Shown: in pieces, positions 25,301-34,916 of the stretch | How the letters are laid out: each line of letters opens with the position of its first letter | How positions within the stretch are numbered: position 1 is the first letter of the stretch | Assembly (NCBI RefSeq): GCF_001512305.1 | Contig: NZ_LNUT01000005.1 | Span: 593,774 to 657,773, forward strand | DNA from: Arthrobacter sp. EPSL27 | GTDB taxonomy: Bacteria; Actinomycetota; Actinomycetes; Actinomycetales; Micrococcaceae | DNA length: 64,000 nucleotides | Reading direction: 5' to 3' | Made by a program: the position numbers and the translations under genes | The notes under the pieces: model-generated | Seen by the model: the letters and a program-made list of their open reading frames with translations, nothing else | The model's database searches: none | What the model was told of the DNA's origin: nothing

Positions 25301-26008
25301 TCAGTTCTCCTCAGCCAGCAATGCCGTGATGTCCTCGTCCTCGAGCCGGCGGAAGGCGCGGCGGGTGCCGCGGCTGCTTTCCGAGGCGCGGTCCAGGACG
25401 GCTACCTCCACGGCCGACGCCGGCAGCGTGGCAGTTTCCTTGTCCGCGACGAGGCCGGACAGCGCGAGTCTGATGGCCCCGGCGAAATCGAGTTCGCCCT
25501 GCCAGCCCGCCGCGACGGCCTCGGAAACCTTGTCCGCCTGCCCGCCCATCACGATGAAGCCCTTCTCATCGGCGATCGAGCCGTCGAAGGTCAGCCGGTA
25601 GAGGTGGTCCGCGTCCGGAGAGGACCCCACCTCGGCGACGGCGAGTTCCACCTCGAAGGGCTTCTGCTCGGCCGTGAAGACGGCGCCCAGGCTTTGGGCG
25701 TAGACGCTGGCCAGGCCCCGGGCCGTTACGTCCTCGCGGTCGTACGAGTAGCCGCGCACGTCGGCGTAGCGCACCCCGGCCTGGCGGAGGCTCTCGAACT
25801 CGTTGTATTTGCCCACCGCGGCGAAGGCGATCTTGTCGTAGATCTCGCCGATTTTGTGCAGTGACGGTGAGGGGTTCTCGGCCACGAGGGCGATCCCGTC
25901 GCGGCAGCTGATGACCACCACGGAGCGCCCGCGCGCGATGCCTTTCCGCGCGAAATCCGCGCGGTCCTTCATCAGCTGCTCGGGCGATACGTAGAACTGC
26001 TGGGTCAT
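25301..26008 (-). CDS. prcA: 20S proteasome alpha subunit
   Basis: This 235-residue alpha subunit forms the outer rings of the actinobacterial 20S proteasome and gates substrate entry. Its N-terminus ([27 protein letters not shown]) is the gate-forming helix, followed by [17 protein letters not shown] and [20 protein letters not shown]. The C-terminal tail is acidic ([13 protein letters not shown]). It begins 1 bp after the prcB stop, so the alpha and beta subunits are made in step. Confidence 0.95.
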   Translation of the reverse strand: MTQQFYVSPEQLMKDRADFARKGIARGRSVVVISCRDGIALVAENPSPSLHKIGEIYDKIAFAAVGKYNEFESLRQAGVRYADVRGYSYDREDVTARGLASVYAQSLGAVFTAEQKPFEVELAVAEVGSSPDADHLYRLTFDGSIADEKGFIVMGGQADKVSEAVAAGWQGELDFAGAIRLALSGLVADKETATLPASAVEVAVLDRASESSRGTRRAFRRLEDEDITALLAEEN

Positions 26009-26009
26009 C

Positions 26010-26834
26010 TCAGGCCTCCCGCCGGGCTGCGGCCCGGGATTCGATGATGGTGCCGGCCATGGCGGCGAGTTCCCGCTCCGGGACGCGGACGGCGCCTGAG
26101 CGGTTGACGATGTACACCACGGGCCACAGCTGGCGGACGGGGTCCGGGCCGCCGGTGGCGGAGTCGTCGTCGGCGGCGTCGTAGAGCGCCTCGACGGCGA
26201 CGGCGACGGCGTCCTGCTCGGAGAGGTTGGGCCGCCAGAGTTTCTTGAGCGCGCCGCGGGCAAACACGGAACCTGACCCGACCGAGTGGTGTTCCTGCTC
26301 CTCGTACCGGCCGCCGGTGACGTCGTAGGAGAAGAGCCGGCCGACGCCGGCGGGGCGGTCGAAGCCCGCGAACAGGGGAACCACGGCGAGGCCCTGCATC
26401 GCCATCGGCAGGTTGCTGCGGATCATGGCGCCCAGCCGGTTGGCCTTGCCGTCGAGGCTGAGCAGGGTGCCTTCGATCTTCTCGTAGTGTTCGAGTTCAA
26501 CCTGGAACAGCCGGGTGATGTCGAGGGCGATGCCCGCGGTGCCGGCGATGCCGAGCACCGAATACTGGTCCGCGGGAAAGACCTTTTCGATGTGCCTGCT
26601 GGCGATGATGTTGCCCATGGTGGCGCGCCGGTCCCCGGCCATGAGTACCCCGCCGGCGTAGCTGAGGCCGACGATGGTGGTTCCGTGCGGCGCCTGAAGC
26701 GGCGCTGCACCTGCGGGGCTGCCGGCCGGCAGGTGCTGGCCGAACGGTAACAGGTCGGGGCGCTGGCGCTGGAGGTGTTCGGTGAAGGAGGACGTGGCGG
26801 TGGCTGCTACCTGGTTGGCGGTGGTTTCCTGCAC
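26010..26834 (-). CDS. prcB: 20S proteasome beta subunit (catalytic)
   Basis: The 274-residue precursor carries a 51-residue propeptide that is cleaved at HG|TTIVG, exposing the catalytic Thr52. The mature enzyme has [20 protein letters not shown] with the active-site Asp/Arg-Lys region and [14 protein letters not shown], typical of actinobacterial beta subunits. GTG at 26834 has a GAGGGAG ribosome site. It lies 88 bp downstream of pup, in the order mpa-dop-pup-prcB-prcA-pafA. Confidence 0.95.
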   Translation of the reverse strand: MQETTANQVAATATSSFTEHLQRQRPDLLPFGQHLPAGSPAGAAPLQAPHGTTIVGLSYAGGVLMAGDRRATMGNIIASRHIEKVFPADQYSVLGIAGTAGIALDITRLFQVELEHYEKIEGTLLSLDGKANRLGAMIRSNLPMAMQGLAVVPLFAGFDRPAGVGRLFSYDVTGGRYEEQEHHSVGSGSVFARGALKKLWRPNLSEQDAVAVAVEALYDAADDDSATGGPDPVRQLWPVVYIVNRSGAVRVPERELAAMAGTIIESRAAARREA

Positions 26835-26922
26835 TGGTGCACTCCCTCAACGTAGTGGATCAACGGCTTGCGGTCCTCAGCCCCGTTCGGCGCAGCTCCT
26901 GGCCGGCGGTGGCCGGGCCGCC

Positions 26923-27126
26923 CTATTGGCCGCCCTTTTGGACGAAGGCCCGGACGAACTCTTCGGCGTTGGACTCCAGCACGCCGTCGATCTCGTCGAG
27001 CAGGTCGTCCACGCCCTGGGTGGCGGCTGATGCCTGTCCTTCCGCGGGTGCCGGCGGGGCCGCGGGGACGTCCTCGTCGACCTCGGTGTCCCGCGACTGC
27101 GGCTGCTGCTGCTCCTGGCCTGCCAT
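26923..27126 (-). CDS. pup: Prokaryotic ubiquitin-like protein Pup
   Basis: This 67-residue, mostly disordered modifier is conjugated to proteins destined for the proteasome. The N-terminal half is Gln/Glu/Pro-rich, and the C-terminal half carries the helix that docks on Mpa (VDDLLDEIDGVLESNAEEFVRAFV). It ends GGQ, so Dop must deamidate it to GGE before ligation. AGAAGGAGA precedes the ATG at 27126; the longer open frame upstream is not Pup-like. Confidence 0.96.
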   Translation of the reverse strand: MAGQEQQQPQSRDTEVDEDVPAAPPAPAEGQASAATQGVDDLLDEIDGVLESNAEEFVRAFVQKGGQ

Positions 27127-27214
27127 TGCTTTCTCCTTCTGTCCGCCCCTCGTCGCGAGGGACTTCCTGTAAGCCATATTGCCACGCGCGGGGCTCCCGC
27201 GGGGCTCTTTGTGG

Positions 27215-28825
27215 TCAGGAACCGGGAGGGAGTCCCAGCAGTTCGGAGAGGAACGGCCCGGCTTCCCGGTGGCGGGCGAAAAGTCCGCCGGTGAGGGCTT
27301 CTGTTCCGCGCAGCGGTTCCCGGGTGGGGACCCGCTGGAGCCTGCCGCGGCCGGGCACATCGAAGATCACCGAGTCCCAGCTGGCGCCCACCACGTCGGC
27401 GCCGAAGCGGCTGACGCAGCGGCCCCGGAAGAACGCCCGCGTGTCCGACGGCGGTTCGGTGACCGCCCGCTGGATGGCGGCGTCGTCGACCAGCCGCTGC
27501 ATGCGGTCCCGGGCCAGCAGCCGGTAGTACAGCCCCTTTTCGGGCCGGATGTCGGCCCACTGCAGGTCCACGAGGCCCAGCCGCGCGTGGCCCCAGTCCA
27601 GCCCGTCGCGTTCCCGGTAGCCATCCAGCAGGGAGAGCTTGGCGAGCCACTCCACGGAGGATGCGGCCGCCGCCCGGTCGCTGCCGAGCTGGGTCAGCGT
27701 CGCCGACCAGCGTTCCAGTACCCCGTGGGTGTGCCCGTCGCCGTCCACGGCGTCGGCGACGCCGGTGTCCTGGGCGTGCTTCGCGGCAGCCTCGAAGTAG
27801 ATCCACTGGAGGTCCAGGGCGGTGATCCGCCGCCCGTCGAGGAGCCGCAGGGTGGCCGTGAGCGTGGTGTCGTGGCTGACCGCCTGCAACGCGGCCACCG
27901 GTTCGTGCACTTCGATCTTGGGCGCCAGCCCGGCCTCAATGAGGCTCAGCACCATCGCGGTGCTGCCGAATTTGAGGTAGTTGGAGGCCTGGCTGAGGTT
28001 GGCGTCGCCGATGATCACGTGCAGCCTGCGGTACTTGTCCGCCGTCGCGTGGGGCTCATCGCGGGTGTTGATGATGGGCCGGCGGATGGTGGTTTCGAGG
28101 CCCACTTCGGTCTCGAAGAAGTCGGCCCGCTGGCTGATCTGGTAGCCGGGCCGGGAGCCGTCCTGCTTCATGCCCACCCGCCCGGCCCCGCAGATCACCT
28201 GGCGGGTGACGAAGAACGGGGTCAGTCCGCGGACGATGTCGCCGAACGGCACGCTGCGGGGCATGAGGTAGTTCTCATGGGAGCCGTAGGAGACCGACTT
28301 GTTGTCGGTGTTGTTCTTGTACAGGTTGATGGGGGGCAGGTCCGGGTCGGCGGCGAGCCGGCGCACGGCGGCCAGGGCCACTAGGTCTCCGGCGGCATCC
28401 CACGCCACGGCGTCCCGCGGGTTGGTCACCTCCGGGCTGGAGTACTCAGGGTGGGCATGGTCGACATAGAGCCGGGCTCCGTTGCCGAGGACCATGTTCA
28501 TCAGCAGCGTGCCGGACTCGTCCTCGCCGTCGGCTTCCAGTTCCTGCCGGCCATAGGCGAGGGCGACGGCCTCGGCGTCGAGCACGGGAGGCTGGTCGGT
28601 GAGCTGTTCCGGTTCGGCCCGGCTCCGCTCCAGCGTCCAGCCCCGGGCATCATGCAGGGGCTCCTCGTCGGTGTAGTCCCAGCGGGTTTCGGCGCCGCCC
28701 GCGGCGCGCTGCCGGGTCACCTGGGCGTAGGCCTGGATCACCCGGGCGGACATCATGGTGGCGTTGGCCCCCGGCGCGGAGGGCGCATGGATGCCGTACT
28801 CGGTCTCCGAGCCCATGACCCGCAT
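27215..28825 (-). CDS. dop: Pup deamidase/depupylase Dop
   Basis: Dop converts the C-terminal Gln of Pup to Glu and also removes Pup from substrates. It is a PafA paralogue: VMGSETEYGIHAPS near the N-terminus, a Dop-loop region after [34 protein letters not shown], and the C-terminal RVPTREPLRGTEAL segment. ATG at 28825 (536 residues) aligns with known Dop starts; a GTG at 28867 overlaps the mpa stop as GTGA and would add 14 residues. It is followed by pup after 88 bp. Confidence 0.94.
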   Translation of the reverse strand: MRVMGSETEYGIHAPSAPGANATMMSARVIQAYAQVTRQRAAGGAETRWDYTDEEPLHDARGWTLERSRAEPEQLTDQPPVLDAEAVALAYGRQELEADGEDESGTLLMNMVLGNGARLYVDHAHPEYSSPEVTNPRDAVAWDAAGDLVALAAVRRLAADPDLPPINLYKNNTDNKSVSYGSHENYLMPRSVPFGDIVRGLTPFFVTRQVICGAGRVGMKQDGSRPGYQISQRADFFETEVGLETTIRRPIINTRDEPHATADKYRRLHVIIGDANLSQASNYLKFGSTAMVLSLIEAGLAPKIEVHEPVAALQAVSHDTTLTATLRLLDGRRITALDLQWIYFEAAAKHAQDTGVADAVDGDGHTHGVLERWSATLTQLGSDRAAAASSVEWLAKLSLLDGYRERDGLDWGHARLGLVDLQWADIRPEKGLYYRLLARDRMQRLVDDAAIQRAVTEPPSDTRAFFRGRCVSRFGADVVGASWDSVIFDVPGRGRLQRVPTREPLRGTEALTGGLFARHREAGPFLSELLGLPPGS

Positions 28826-28863
28826 GGCTCCGCCGGCGGGCAGCCCGCCCGGCACGCCTGCCG

Positions 28864-30654
28864 TCACAGGTACTGGCCCGTGCTCGGCATCGTCTCGATG
28901 GATTTGCCGGGCTCCTGCCCCGCCTTGCCCTGGACGATGGTGCGGATGTACGTGATGCGTTCGCCCTTCTTGCCCGAGATCCGTGCCCAGTCGTCCGGGT
29001 TGGTGGTGTTCGGCATGTCCTCGTGCTCGCGGAACTCGTCGACGACGGCACGCAGCAGGTGGTCGATCCGGATGCCCTTCTGGCCCACGGTGAGGAGGTC
29101 CTTGATGGCGTACTTCTTGGCCCGGTCCACGACGTTCTGCACCACGGCCCCCGAATTGAAGTCCTTGAAATAGAGCATCTCGGTGTCGCCGTTGGCGTAC
29201 GTGACCTCGAGGTACTCGTTGGACTTGTCTGTGGAGTACATGGCCTCGACGGTGCGCTGGACCATGGCGTCCACGGTGGCCTGGACGTCCCCGTGGTGCT
29301 CGGCGAGGTCCGACTCGTGGAACGGCAGGTCGGCGGTGATGTACTTGTTGAAGATGTCCGCCGCGGCTTCCGCGTCGGGGCGGTGGATCTTTACCTTCAC
29401 GTCCAGCCGGCCCGGGCGCAGGATGGCCGGGTCGATCATGTCCTCGCGGTTGGACGCGCCGATCACAATGACGTTGTCCAGCCGCTCGACGCCGTCGATC
29501 TCGCTGAGCAGCTGCGGCACGATGGTGGTTTCGACGTCGGAGGAGATGCCGGTGCCGCGGGTGCGGAACAGCGAGTCCATCTCATCGAAGAAGACCACCA
29601 CGGGGCTGCCCTCGGAGGCCTTCTCCCGGGCGCGGGCGAAGATCAGCCGGATGTGCCGTTCGGTTTCACCGACGTACTTGTCCAGCAGTTCGGGGCCCTT
29701 GATGTTCAGGAAGTAGCTCTTCATGTCCGTCTTGCCGGTGCGTTCGGCGGCCCGGGCGGCGAGCGAATTGGCGACGGCCTTCGCGATCAGTGTCTTGCCG
29801 CAGCCCGGCGGGCCGTAGAGCAGGATGCCCTTGGGCGCCTTGAGGCCATGTTCGCGGTAGAGGTCCGGGTGCAGGAACGGCAGTTCCACGGCGTCGCGGA
29901 TCTGCTCGATCTGCGGTCCCAGCCCGCCGATGTCCTGGTAGGTGATGTCCGGCACCTCTTCGAGGACCAGGTTCTCCACCTCGGAGCGCGGGATCTTCTC
30001 GAGGGCGTACCCGGTGCGCGAGTCGATCGAGAGGGCATCGCCCACCCGCAGCGTTTGCGCGAGCAGGGGGCCGGAAATCCGGACCACACGTTCCTCGTCC
30101 GCGCGGCCCACCACCAGCGCACGGTCGGTGCCGAGCATTTCCTTCAGCGTGACCAGGTCGCCGGCGCGTTCGTAGCCCAGCCCGGCGACCACCAGCAGCG
30201 CCTCGTTCAGGAGCACCTCCTGGCCGACGGCGAGCTGGTTGATGTTGACCAGCGGGCTGATGCCCACCCGCATCTTGCGCCCGGCGTTGAAGATGTCCAC
30301 CGATTCCTCGGTGGCGGCCTGCCCGCCGTTGACCGCGGACGGAATCCGTTTCGGGTTCAACTGGAGGATGGTGCCGAAGCTGTACGGCGGCTGGCCCTCC
30401 TGGTCAAGGGCGTTCTTCAGCCGGAGGATCTCCTGCTTCGCGGTTTCCAGCATGGCCACGAGCTTGGAGTTGTTTTGCGTGGCGGCGGCGAGCTGGCGGT
30501 CAATATGCCGGAGCTTGTCCCGGAGGATATTGACCTGCCGCTCGGCCACGGACAGCTCGCTGGCGGCGTAGCGCTCCCCTTCGCCCTGCGTTTGCCCCGC
30601 GGCAGCCGCCGCGTCCTCTGCCGGCAGGCCCGGATCAGTGTTCGGAGTCTCCAT
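28864..30654 (-). CDS. mpa: Proteasome-associated AAA ATPase Mpa/ARC
   Basis: This 596-residue unfoldase recognises Pup and feeds substrates into the 20S core. It has an N-terminal coiled coil ([20 protein letters not shown]), two OB-fold interdomains, then one AAA module with Walker [17 protein letters not shown] near residue 280 and Walker [12 protein letters not shown] near residue 355. It ends in GQYL, the motif that docks in the proteasome alpha ring. dop follows directly. In other actinobacteria the gene is called arc. Confidence 0.96.
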   Translation of the reverse strand: METPNTDPGLPAEDAAAAAGQTQGEGERYAASELSVAERQVNILRDKLRHIDRQLAAATQNNSKLVAMLETAKQEILRLKNALDQEGQPPYSFGTILQLNPKRIPSAVNGGQAATEESVDIFNAGRKMRVGISPLVNINQLAVGQEVLLNEALLVVAGLGYERAGDLVTLKEMLGTDRALVVGRADEERVVRISGPLLAQTLRVGDALSIDSRTGYALEKIPRSEVENLVLEEVPDITYQDIGGLGPQIEQIRDAVELPFLHPDLYREHGLKAPKGILLYGPPGCGKTLIAKAVANSLAARAAERTGKTDMKSYFLNIKGPELLDKYVGETERHIRLIFARAREKASEGSPVVVFFDEMDSLFRTRGTGISSDVETTIVPQLLSEIDGVERLDNVIVIGASNREDMIDPAILRPGRLDVKVKIHRPDAEAAADIFNKYITADLPFHESDLAEHHGDVQATVDAMVQRTVEAMYSTDKSNEYLEVTYANGDTEMLYFKDFNSGAVVQNVVDRAKKYAIKDLLTVGQKGIRIDHLLRAVVDEFREHEDMPNTTNPDDWARISGKKGERITYIRTIVQGKAGQEPGKSIETMPSTGQYL

Positions 30655-30736
30655 CGTGCATCAGCCCCTTCCTACGCTTCTATTAAGACATTAGCCCCAA
30701 GAAGCCGGGTGCCGCTGAAGACTTCCGAAATACGGA

Positions 30737-31828
30737 CTACTTCGTAATATCCGGAGCGTCTTTGACGTTTGTCCCGGCGATCGCGTCCCGGGCGGCCCGC
30801 CGCAGCTTCTTGTCCGACACGGCCCGCTCCCCCACGGCTCCCGGGGTCCACGCGTTGACGTCCGCTTCGGCGAATTCCGTCTTGGACGGGCGGCGCTTGA
30901 CGGAGATGCCCGTGACGCCGTCGGCCAGCCGCCGGGTGACCAGGAGGAACCCGGTGTGCGCCACCATCCGGTGGTCCGGGCGCACGGCCAGGCCTTCGAG
31001 GTGCCAGCCGCGGACCATGGACTCCCAGGCGTCAGGCTCAGTGAAGCGGCCGTCGGCGCGGATGGCCTCGGCGGTGCGGGACAGCTGCGTCACAGTGGCG
31101 ACATAGTTGATCCACACGCCGCCCGGCGCCAGCACGGTGGCGACGGCGTCGAGGCATTCCCACGGGGCCAGCATGTCCAGGACCACCCGGTCCACGGAGC
31201 CGGGCTCTTCGGTGCGGACCACTTCCTCCTGGAAATCGCCGAGCGAGATCTGCCAGGCCGGGTGCGGGCCGCCAAAGATGGTCTCGACGTTGCCGCGGGC
31301 AATGTCGGCGAATTCTTCGCGGCGTTCGAACGAGTGCAGGTAGCCGTTGTCCCCCACCGCGCGGAGCAGCGAGATGGACAGCGCGCCGGAACCGACGCCG
31401 GCTTCGACGACGCGTGCGCCGGGGAAGATGTCCGCCATGGTGACGATCTGGCCGGCATCCTTGGGGTAGACGACGGCTGCGCCGCGGGGCATCGACAGCA
31501 CGAAGTCCGAGAGCAGGGGCCGCAGGGTCTGGTACTGCTGGCCAACGTTGTTGACCACCACCGAGCCGTCGGGCTGGCCGATGATCTCATCGTGGTTCAG
31601 GAAGCCGCGGTGCGTGTGGAAGGCGCCGCCGGCCTCGAGAGTGATGGTGTTCATGCGGCCGCGCTCGTCGGTGAGCTGGACGCGCTCACCTTCGCGGAAC
31701 GGTCCGCGGCGGCGGGCGGCGCCGGCCGGGGAGGCTGCGGCCGGGGACGCGGCATTTGCCGTGGCTGCCGCTGTGCCGGCGGTTCCGGCGTAGTCCTGGC
31801 TGGTGCCGGCGGCGGTGTCGGTGCTCAT
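30737..31828 (-). CDS. trmI: tRNA (adenine-58-N1)-methyltransferase TrmI
   Basis: The 363-residue enzyme makes m1A58 in the T-loop of tRNA. After an Ala-rich N-terminal extension of about 40 residues come the family's small domain (RRGPFREGERVQLTDERGRM), the SAM site ARVVEAGVGSGALSISLLRAVG and the catalytic region DRVVLDMLAPWECLDAV. The C-terminal 50 residues are a basic extension (KLRRAARDAIAGTNVKD). GAGGAA lies 9 nt before the ATG. trmI next to mpa is conserved in mycobacteria. Confidence 0.93.
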   Translation of the reverse strand: MSTDTAAGTSQDYAGTAGTAAATANAASPAAASPAGAARRRGPFREGERVQLTDERGRMNTITLEAGGAFHTHRGFLNHDEIIGQPDGSVVVNNVGQQYQTLRPLLSDFVLSMPRGAAVVYPKDAGQIVTMADIFPGARVVEAGVGSGALSISLLRAVGDNGYLHSFERREEFADIARGNVETIFGGPHPAWQISLGDFQEEVVRTEEPGSVDRVVLDMLAPWECLDAVATVLAPGGVWINYVATVTQLSRTAEAIRADGRFTEPDAWESMVRGWHLEGLAVRPDHRMVAHTGFLLVTRRLADGVTGISVKRRPSKTEFAEADVNAWTPGAVGERAVSDKKLRRAARDAIAGTNVKDAPDITK

Positions 31829-31875
31829 GAAAATGTTCCTCGCTCTTGGAAAGCTGTGTGGACCGGCAGGTAACT

Positions 31876-33078
31876 CTACCGGTTCTGGCCGTACATCCGC
31901 TTGCCCGCTCCGGGCCCCTTGCCGGTGAGGGCTCCCACGACGGCGGACTGCCGCAGCAGCCCGGTGACGGTTCCGTCCCGGTCGACGACGGCGTATTCCA
32001 GCCCGTCGAGCTGGGCCAGGTACTGGATCAGCTCCTGGCCCCGGGACCACTCGGGCACGTAGGCGCCGTCCCCGAGGGCGTAGGACACGGCCGTGAGGGG
32101 CGTCGCCGCGGTGGCGCCCGCGGGAACCGTGGCAAGTGCGCCGGCGTCGACCACCGCGGCGGGCCGGCCGTCCGGGCGGTAGAGGACCACGTTGGGAACG
32201 GCCCCGGTAGCAGGATGGGGCGCCAGCGCCAGCACGTCGGCCACGGTGGCCGACTCGGGCAGGCCCACCGCGGGTTCCGCCAGTTCGCCGGCGGCAACGA
32301 GCGGCAGCCGCCCCCGCAGCCTGGCCTGCTGGATGGAGGCCGAGGCCCCCATCCAGAGGAAGCCGCCGACCAGCACCGTGATGACTGTCATAAGCAGGTC
32401 CGGTTCGCCGCCGCTGAGCAGGGGAAGCGCCAGAAACCAGCCCACCAGGGCCACCACGATGATCCGGCCGCCCCAGCCGGCCGCCACGGTGCCCTTTTCC
32501 TGGCTGCCGGTTATCTTCCAGACGGCGGATTCCACCAGCCGGCCGCCGTCCAGCGGCAATCCGGGCAGGACATTGAAGATGCCGATCAGCAGGTTGGCCC
32601 AGAGGAAGATGTTGGCCAGAATGGCCGGCACTCCCCTGAGGTCGCCCGCGGTCAGCAGGAGCCAGCCTCCGGCGGCGAGGACAAAGTTCGCCGCCGGGCC
32701 GGCCATGGCCACCACAACGGAGCGGCCCGGCGAAGCGGTAAAGCTCTCGAACTGGGTGTGTCCGCCCCACAAGTTAAGGACGATCTTCTCGCTGGGCCAG
32801 CGGTAGATCTTGGCGGTCAGGGCGTGGGCGAGTTCGTGCACCAGGACTGACACCGCCAGAAGCACGGCGTAGGCGAACGCCACGAGGTACGCGCCGAAGC
32901 CCAGCCGCGGGTTATTGGCCTGCAGGACGGGCCCGTAGGCGATCACCGTGAACGCCGCGATGATAAACCAGGAGTAGGCGAGGATCACCGGGATGCCGGC
33001 GATGCGCCCCAGCGGGATGCCCTCTCTGCGGGCCGGTTTCTGCGGGTTCTGCCCGCTGCGGGTTCCGGTGTCAGCCAT
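31876..33078 (-). CDS. Site-2-type intramembrane metalloprotease with CBS region (M50)
   Basis: The 400-residue membrane protein has the zinc site HELAH in VSVLVHELAHALTAK near residue 75 and the third ligand in NVLPGLPLDGGRL near residue 180, within about six helices. The C-terminal 150 residues form a CBS-domain pair, as in the Rip3-like branch of actinobacterial site-2 proteases. Such enzymes cleave membrane anti-sigma factors or signal remnants; the target here is unknown. It overlaps the HAD gene by 8 bp and precedes trmI by 47 bp. Confidence 0.88.
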   Translation of the reverse strand: MADTGTRSGQNPQKPARREGIPLGRIAGIPVILAYSWFIIAAFTVIAYGPVLQANNPRLGFGAYLVAFAYAVLLAVSVLVHELAHALTAKIYRWPSEKIVLNLWGGHTQFESFTASPGRSVVVAMAGPAANFVLAAGGWLLLTAGDLRGVPAILANIFLWANLLIGIFNVLPGLPLDGGRLVESAVWKITGSQEKGTVAAGWGGRIIVVALVGWFLALPLLSGGEPDLLMTVITVLVGGFLWMGASASIQQARLRGRLPLVAAGELAEPAVGLPESATVADVLALAPHPATGAVPNVVLYRPDGRPAAVVDAGALATVPAGATAATPLTAVSYALGDGAYVPEWSRGQELIQYLAQLDGLEYAVVDRDGTVTGLLRQSAVVGALTGKGPGAGKRMYGQNR

Positions 33079-33817
33079 GGACCGGCTCCTGCGCGGCGGG
33101 GGCCTGGCCGAACGTGGCGTCGGGGAATTCGTGGCGCAGGGCCACCAGTTCTTCAAGGTCGGCCACGGTGCGCCCCTCCAGGGTGTCCCACATGGCGCGC
33201 CGCGGGTCGTGGGGCAGGGGAACGATGTGCGGGATGGCGACCGTGGGCACTCCGGAGGCGACGGCGGCAGCCACGCCCGGTTCGGAGTCCTCGAGCGCCA
33301 CGCAGTGGTGCAGGCCAAGGTCCGGGTCCTGCTCCTGCAGCAGCGAGACCGCCGTGAGGTAAGCCTCGGGGTGCGGCTTGCCCTGGGTGACGGTGTCTCC
33401 GGTGACCAGGAAGTCGAAGTAGGGCCGGGGCAGGCTGGCCACGATCTCCCGGGCCAGCGGCGCCTCGGACATGGTCACAAGCACGCAGCGGATTCCGGCC
33501 GTATGGAGATCTTCGAGGAGTTCGCGGGCGCCGGGGCGCCAGGGCACGGATTCGCGGACCTGGCGGATGACGTGCTGGGTGAGGGTGTCGATGATCTCCC
33601 GGCGCTCCAGCCGGACGCCGGCTTCCTGCAGCAGGCCCGCGGAGAAGACCAGCGACTGTCCCACCAGCTGCATAGCCTTCTCGTGCGACCACTGCCCGCC
33701 GTGCGCGGCCACCAGGGCGTGTTCGGCTTCGATCCAGTAGGGCTCGGTGTCGACGATGGTGCCGTCCATGTCCCAGAGTGCGGCTTTGAGCAGGGGCTGG
33801 GACACTGAGGATTGCAT
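33071..33817 (-). CDS. HAD-superfamily hydrolase (phosphoglucomutase/phosphatase-like)
   Basis: The 248-residue protein has HAD motif I ALWDMDGTIVDTEP with the nucleophile and acid/base aspartates, motif II in CVLVTMSEAP, and motifs III/IV in GKPHPEAYL and ALEDSEPGVAAAVASG. The cap is an inserted helical bundle (type C1), as in beta-phosphoglucomutase-like phosphatases. The substrate is not evident. TAGACT ends 7 nt before the ATG, suggesting that this is the leaderless first gene of the HAD-M50-trmI group. It is divergent from the PAC2 gene. Confidence 0.86.
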   Translation of the reverse strand: MQSSVSQPLLKAALWDMDGTIVDTEPYWIEAEHALVAAHGGQWSHEKAMQLVGQSLVFSAGLLQEAGVRLERREIIDTLTQHVIRQVRESVPWRPGARELLEDLHTAGIRCVLVTMSEAPLAREIVASLPRPYFDFLVTGDTVTQGKPHPEAYLTAVSLLQEQDPDLGLHHCVALEDSEPGVAAAVASGVPTVAIPHIVPLPHDPRRAMWDTLEGRTVADLEELVALRHEFPDATFGQAPAAQEPVHG

Positions 33818-33946
33818 GCTTTCCAGTCTACGGTGCGGCCCTGTGCGGGTCCTGAGAGTACGCCTACGGCGAATATCGCCTGGCCGTCCGTGATCCCGGC
33901 GCTTCATTCCATGCGTGGCGCGGGTGCTTGGACGTAGGGTGAGGGG

Positions 33947-34852
33947 ATGAACAGCTTCGAGGTAGACCCAGCGGAAGCGGCCGGCGCGCCCGAGCCGGAA
34001 CGGCTGTTGCAGCCCGTACCCGCGGGACGGCGGATCACGGTACTGCTCGCCGCCTTTGAAGGCTGGAACGACGCCGGCGAGGCCGCCAGTGATGCTTTGC
34101 GCTACCTCAACAAGCTCTGGGGCGGCAAGAAGGTCGGGTCGATCGACGCGGACGAGTACTACGATTTCCAGTTCACGCGTCCCACGATCCGCCGCACGGC
34201 CTCCGGGGAGCGGAAGATCAAGTGGCCCTCGACCCGCATTTTCAAGGCGAGCGTGCCGGACTCCAACGTGGACGTCATTTTCGTCCAGGGCACGGAACCG
34301 TCCTACAAGTGGCGGGCGTACACCGCTGAGCTGCTGGTCCATGCCGAGGCGCTCCATGTGGACTATGTGATCCTGGTCGGCGCCCTGCTGGCCGACGTGC
34401 CGCACAGCCGGCCGATTCCGGTGAGCGCGTCCACGGATGACCCGGCGCTGCGGGAGCGGATGGACCTTGAGGCCTCGCAGTATGAGGGCCCGGTGGGGAT
34501 CGTCGGGGTGCTCGCGGAGGTGGCCCTCCTGGCGGGACTGCCCACGGTCTCGCTCTGGGCGGCCGTGCCGCACTACGTGGCGCAGGCACCCTCCCCCAAG
34601 GCGCAGCTGGCGCTGCTGCACCGGATCGAGGAGCTCCTGCAGGTCCCGCTTGACACCCAGGAACTCGCCGAGGAATCGGACGCGTGGGAGCGGGGCGTTG
34701 ATGAACTCGCCACCGAAGACCCCGAGATCGCGGCGTACGTCCGTCAGCTCGAGGAGGCGAAGGACACCGCGGACCTCCCTGAGGCCAGCGGCGAGTCGAT
34801 TGCCCGGGAATTTGAGCGCTACCTCAAGCGCCGCGGCAAGGACAAGCCCTAG
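33947..34852 (+). CDS. PAC2-family protein
   Basis: The 301-residue product belongs to the PAC2 (proteasome assembly chaperone 2-like) family: ITVLLAAFEGWNDAGEAASDAL near residue 25, SIDADEYYDFQFTRP near residue 65, and VGIVGVLAEVALLAGLPTVSLWAAVPHYVA near residue 180. In archaea and eukaryotes relatives help build proteasomes; the actinobacterial role is not established. Its place next to the Pup-proteasome block is suggestive, and a homologue lies in the same neighbourhood in M. tuberculosis. TAGGGT ends 6 nt before the ATG, and GAGGGG is also there as a possible ribosome site. Confidence 0.88.
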   Translation: MNSFEVDPAEAAGAPEPERLLQPVPAGRRITVLLAAFEGWNDAGEAASDALRYLNKLWGGKKVGSIDADEYYDFQFTRPTIRRTASGERKIKWPSTRIFKASVPDSNVDVIFVQGTEPSYKWRAYTAELLVHAEALHVDYVILVGALLADVPHSRPIPVSASTDDPALRERMDLEASQYEGPVGIVGVLAEVALLAGLPTVSLWAAVPHYVAQAPSPKAQLALLHRIEELLQVPLDTQELAEESDAWERGVDELATEDPEIAAYVRQLEEAKDTADLPEASGESIAREFERYLKRRGKDKP

Positions 34853-34916
34853 GGACCGCCGGCCGGAGCCCCGCCCTGCGGGACCCGGCTCGCGTCCGGC
34901 GCTTAGTGTTCAGCGC

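Noticed and set aside
23932-25329. 465-codon plus-strand frame opposite pafA
   Set aside because: PafA on the other strand has full family similarity; this frame has a typical mirrored composition only.
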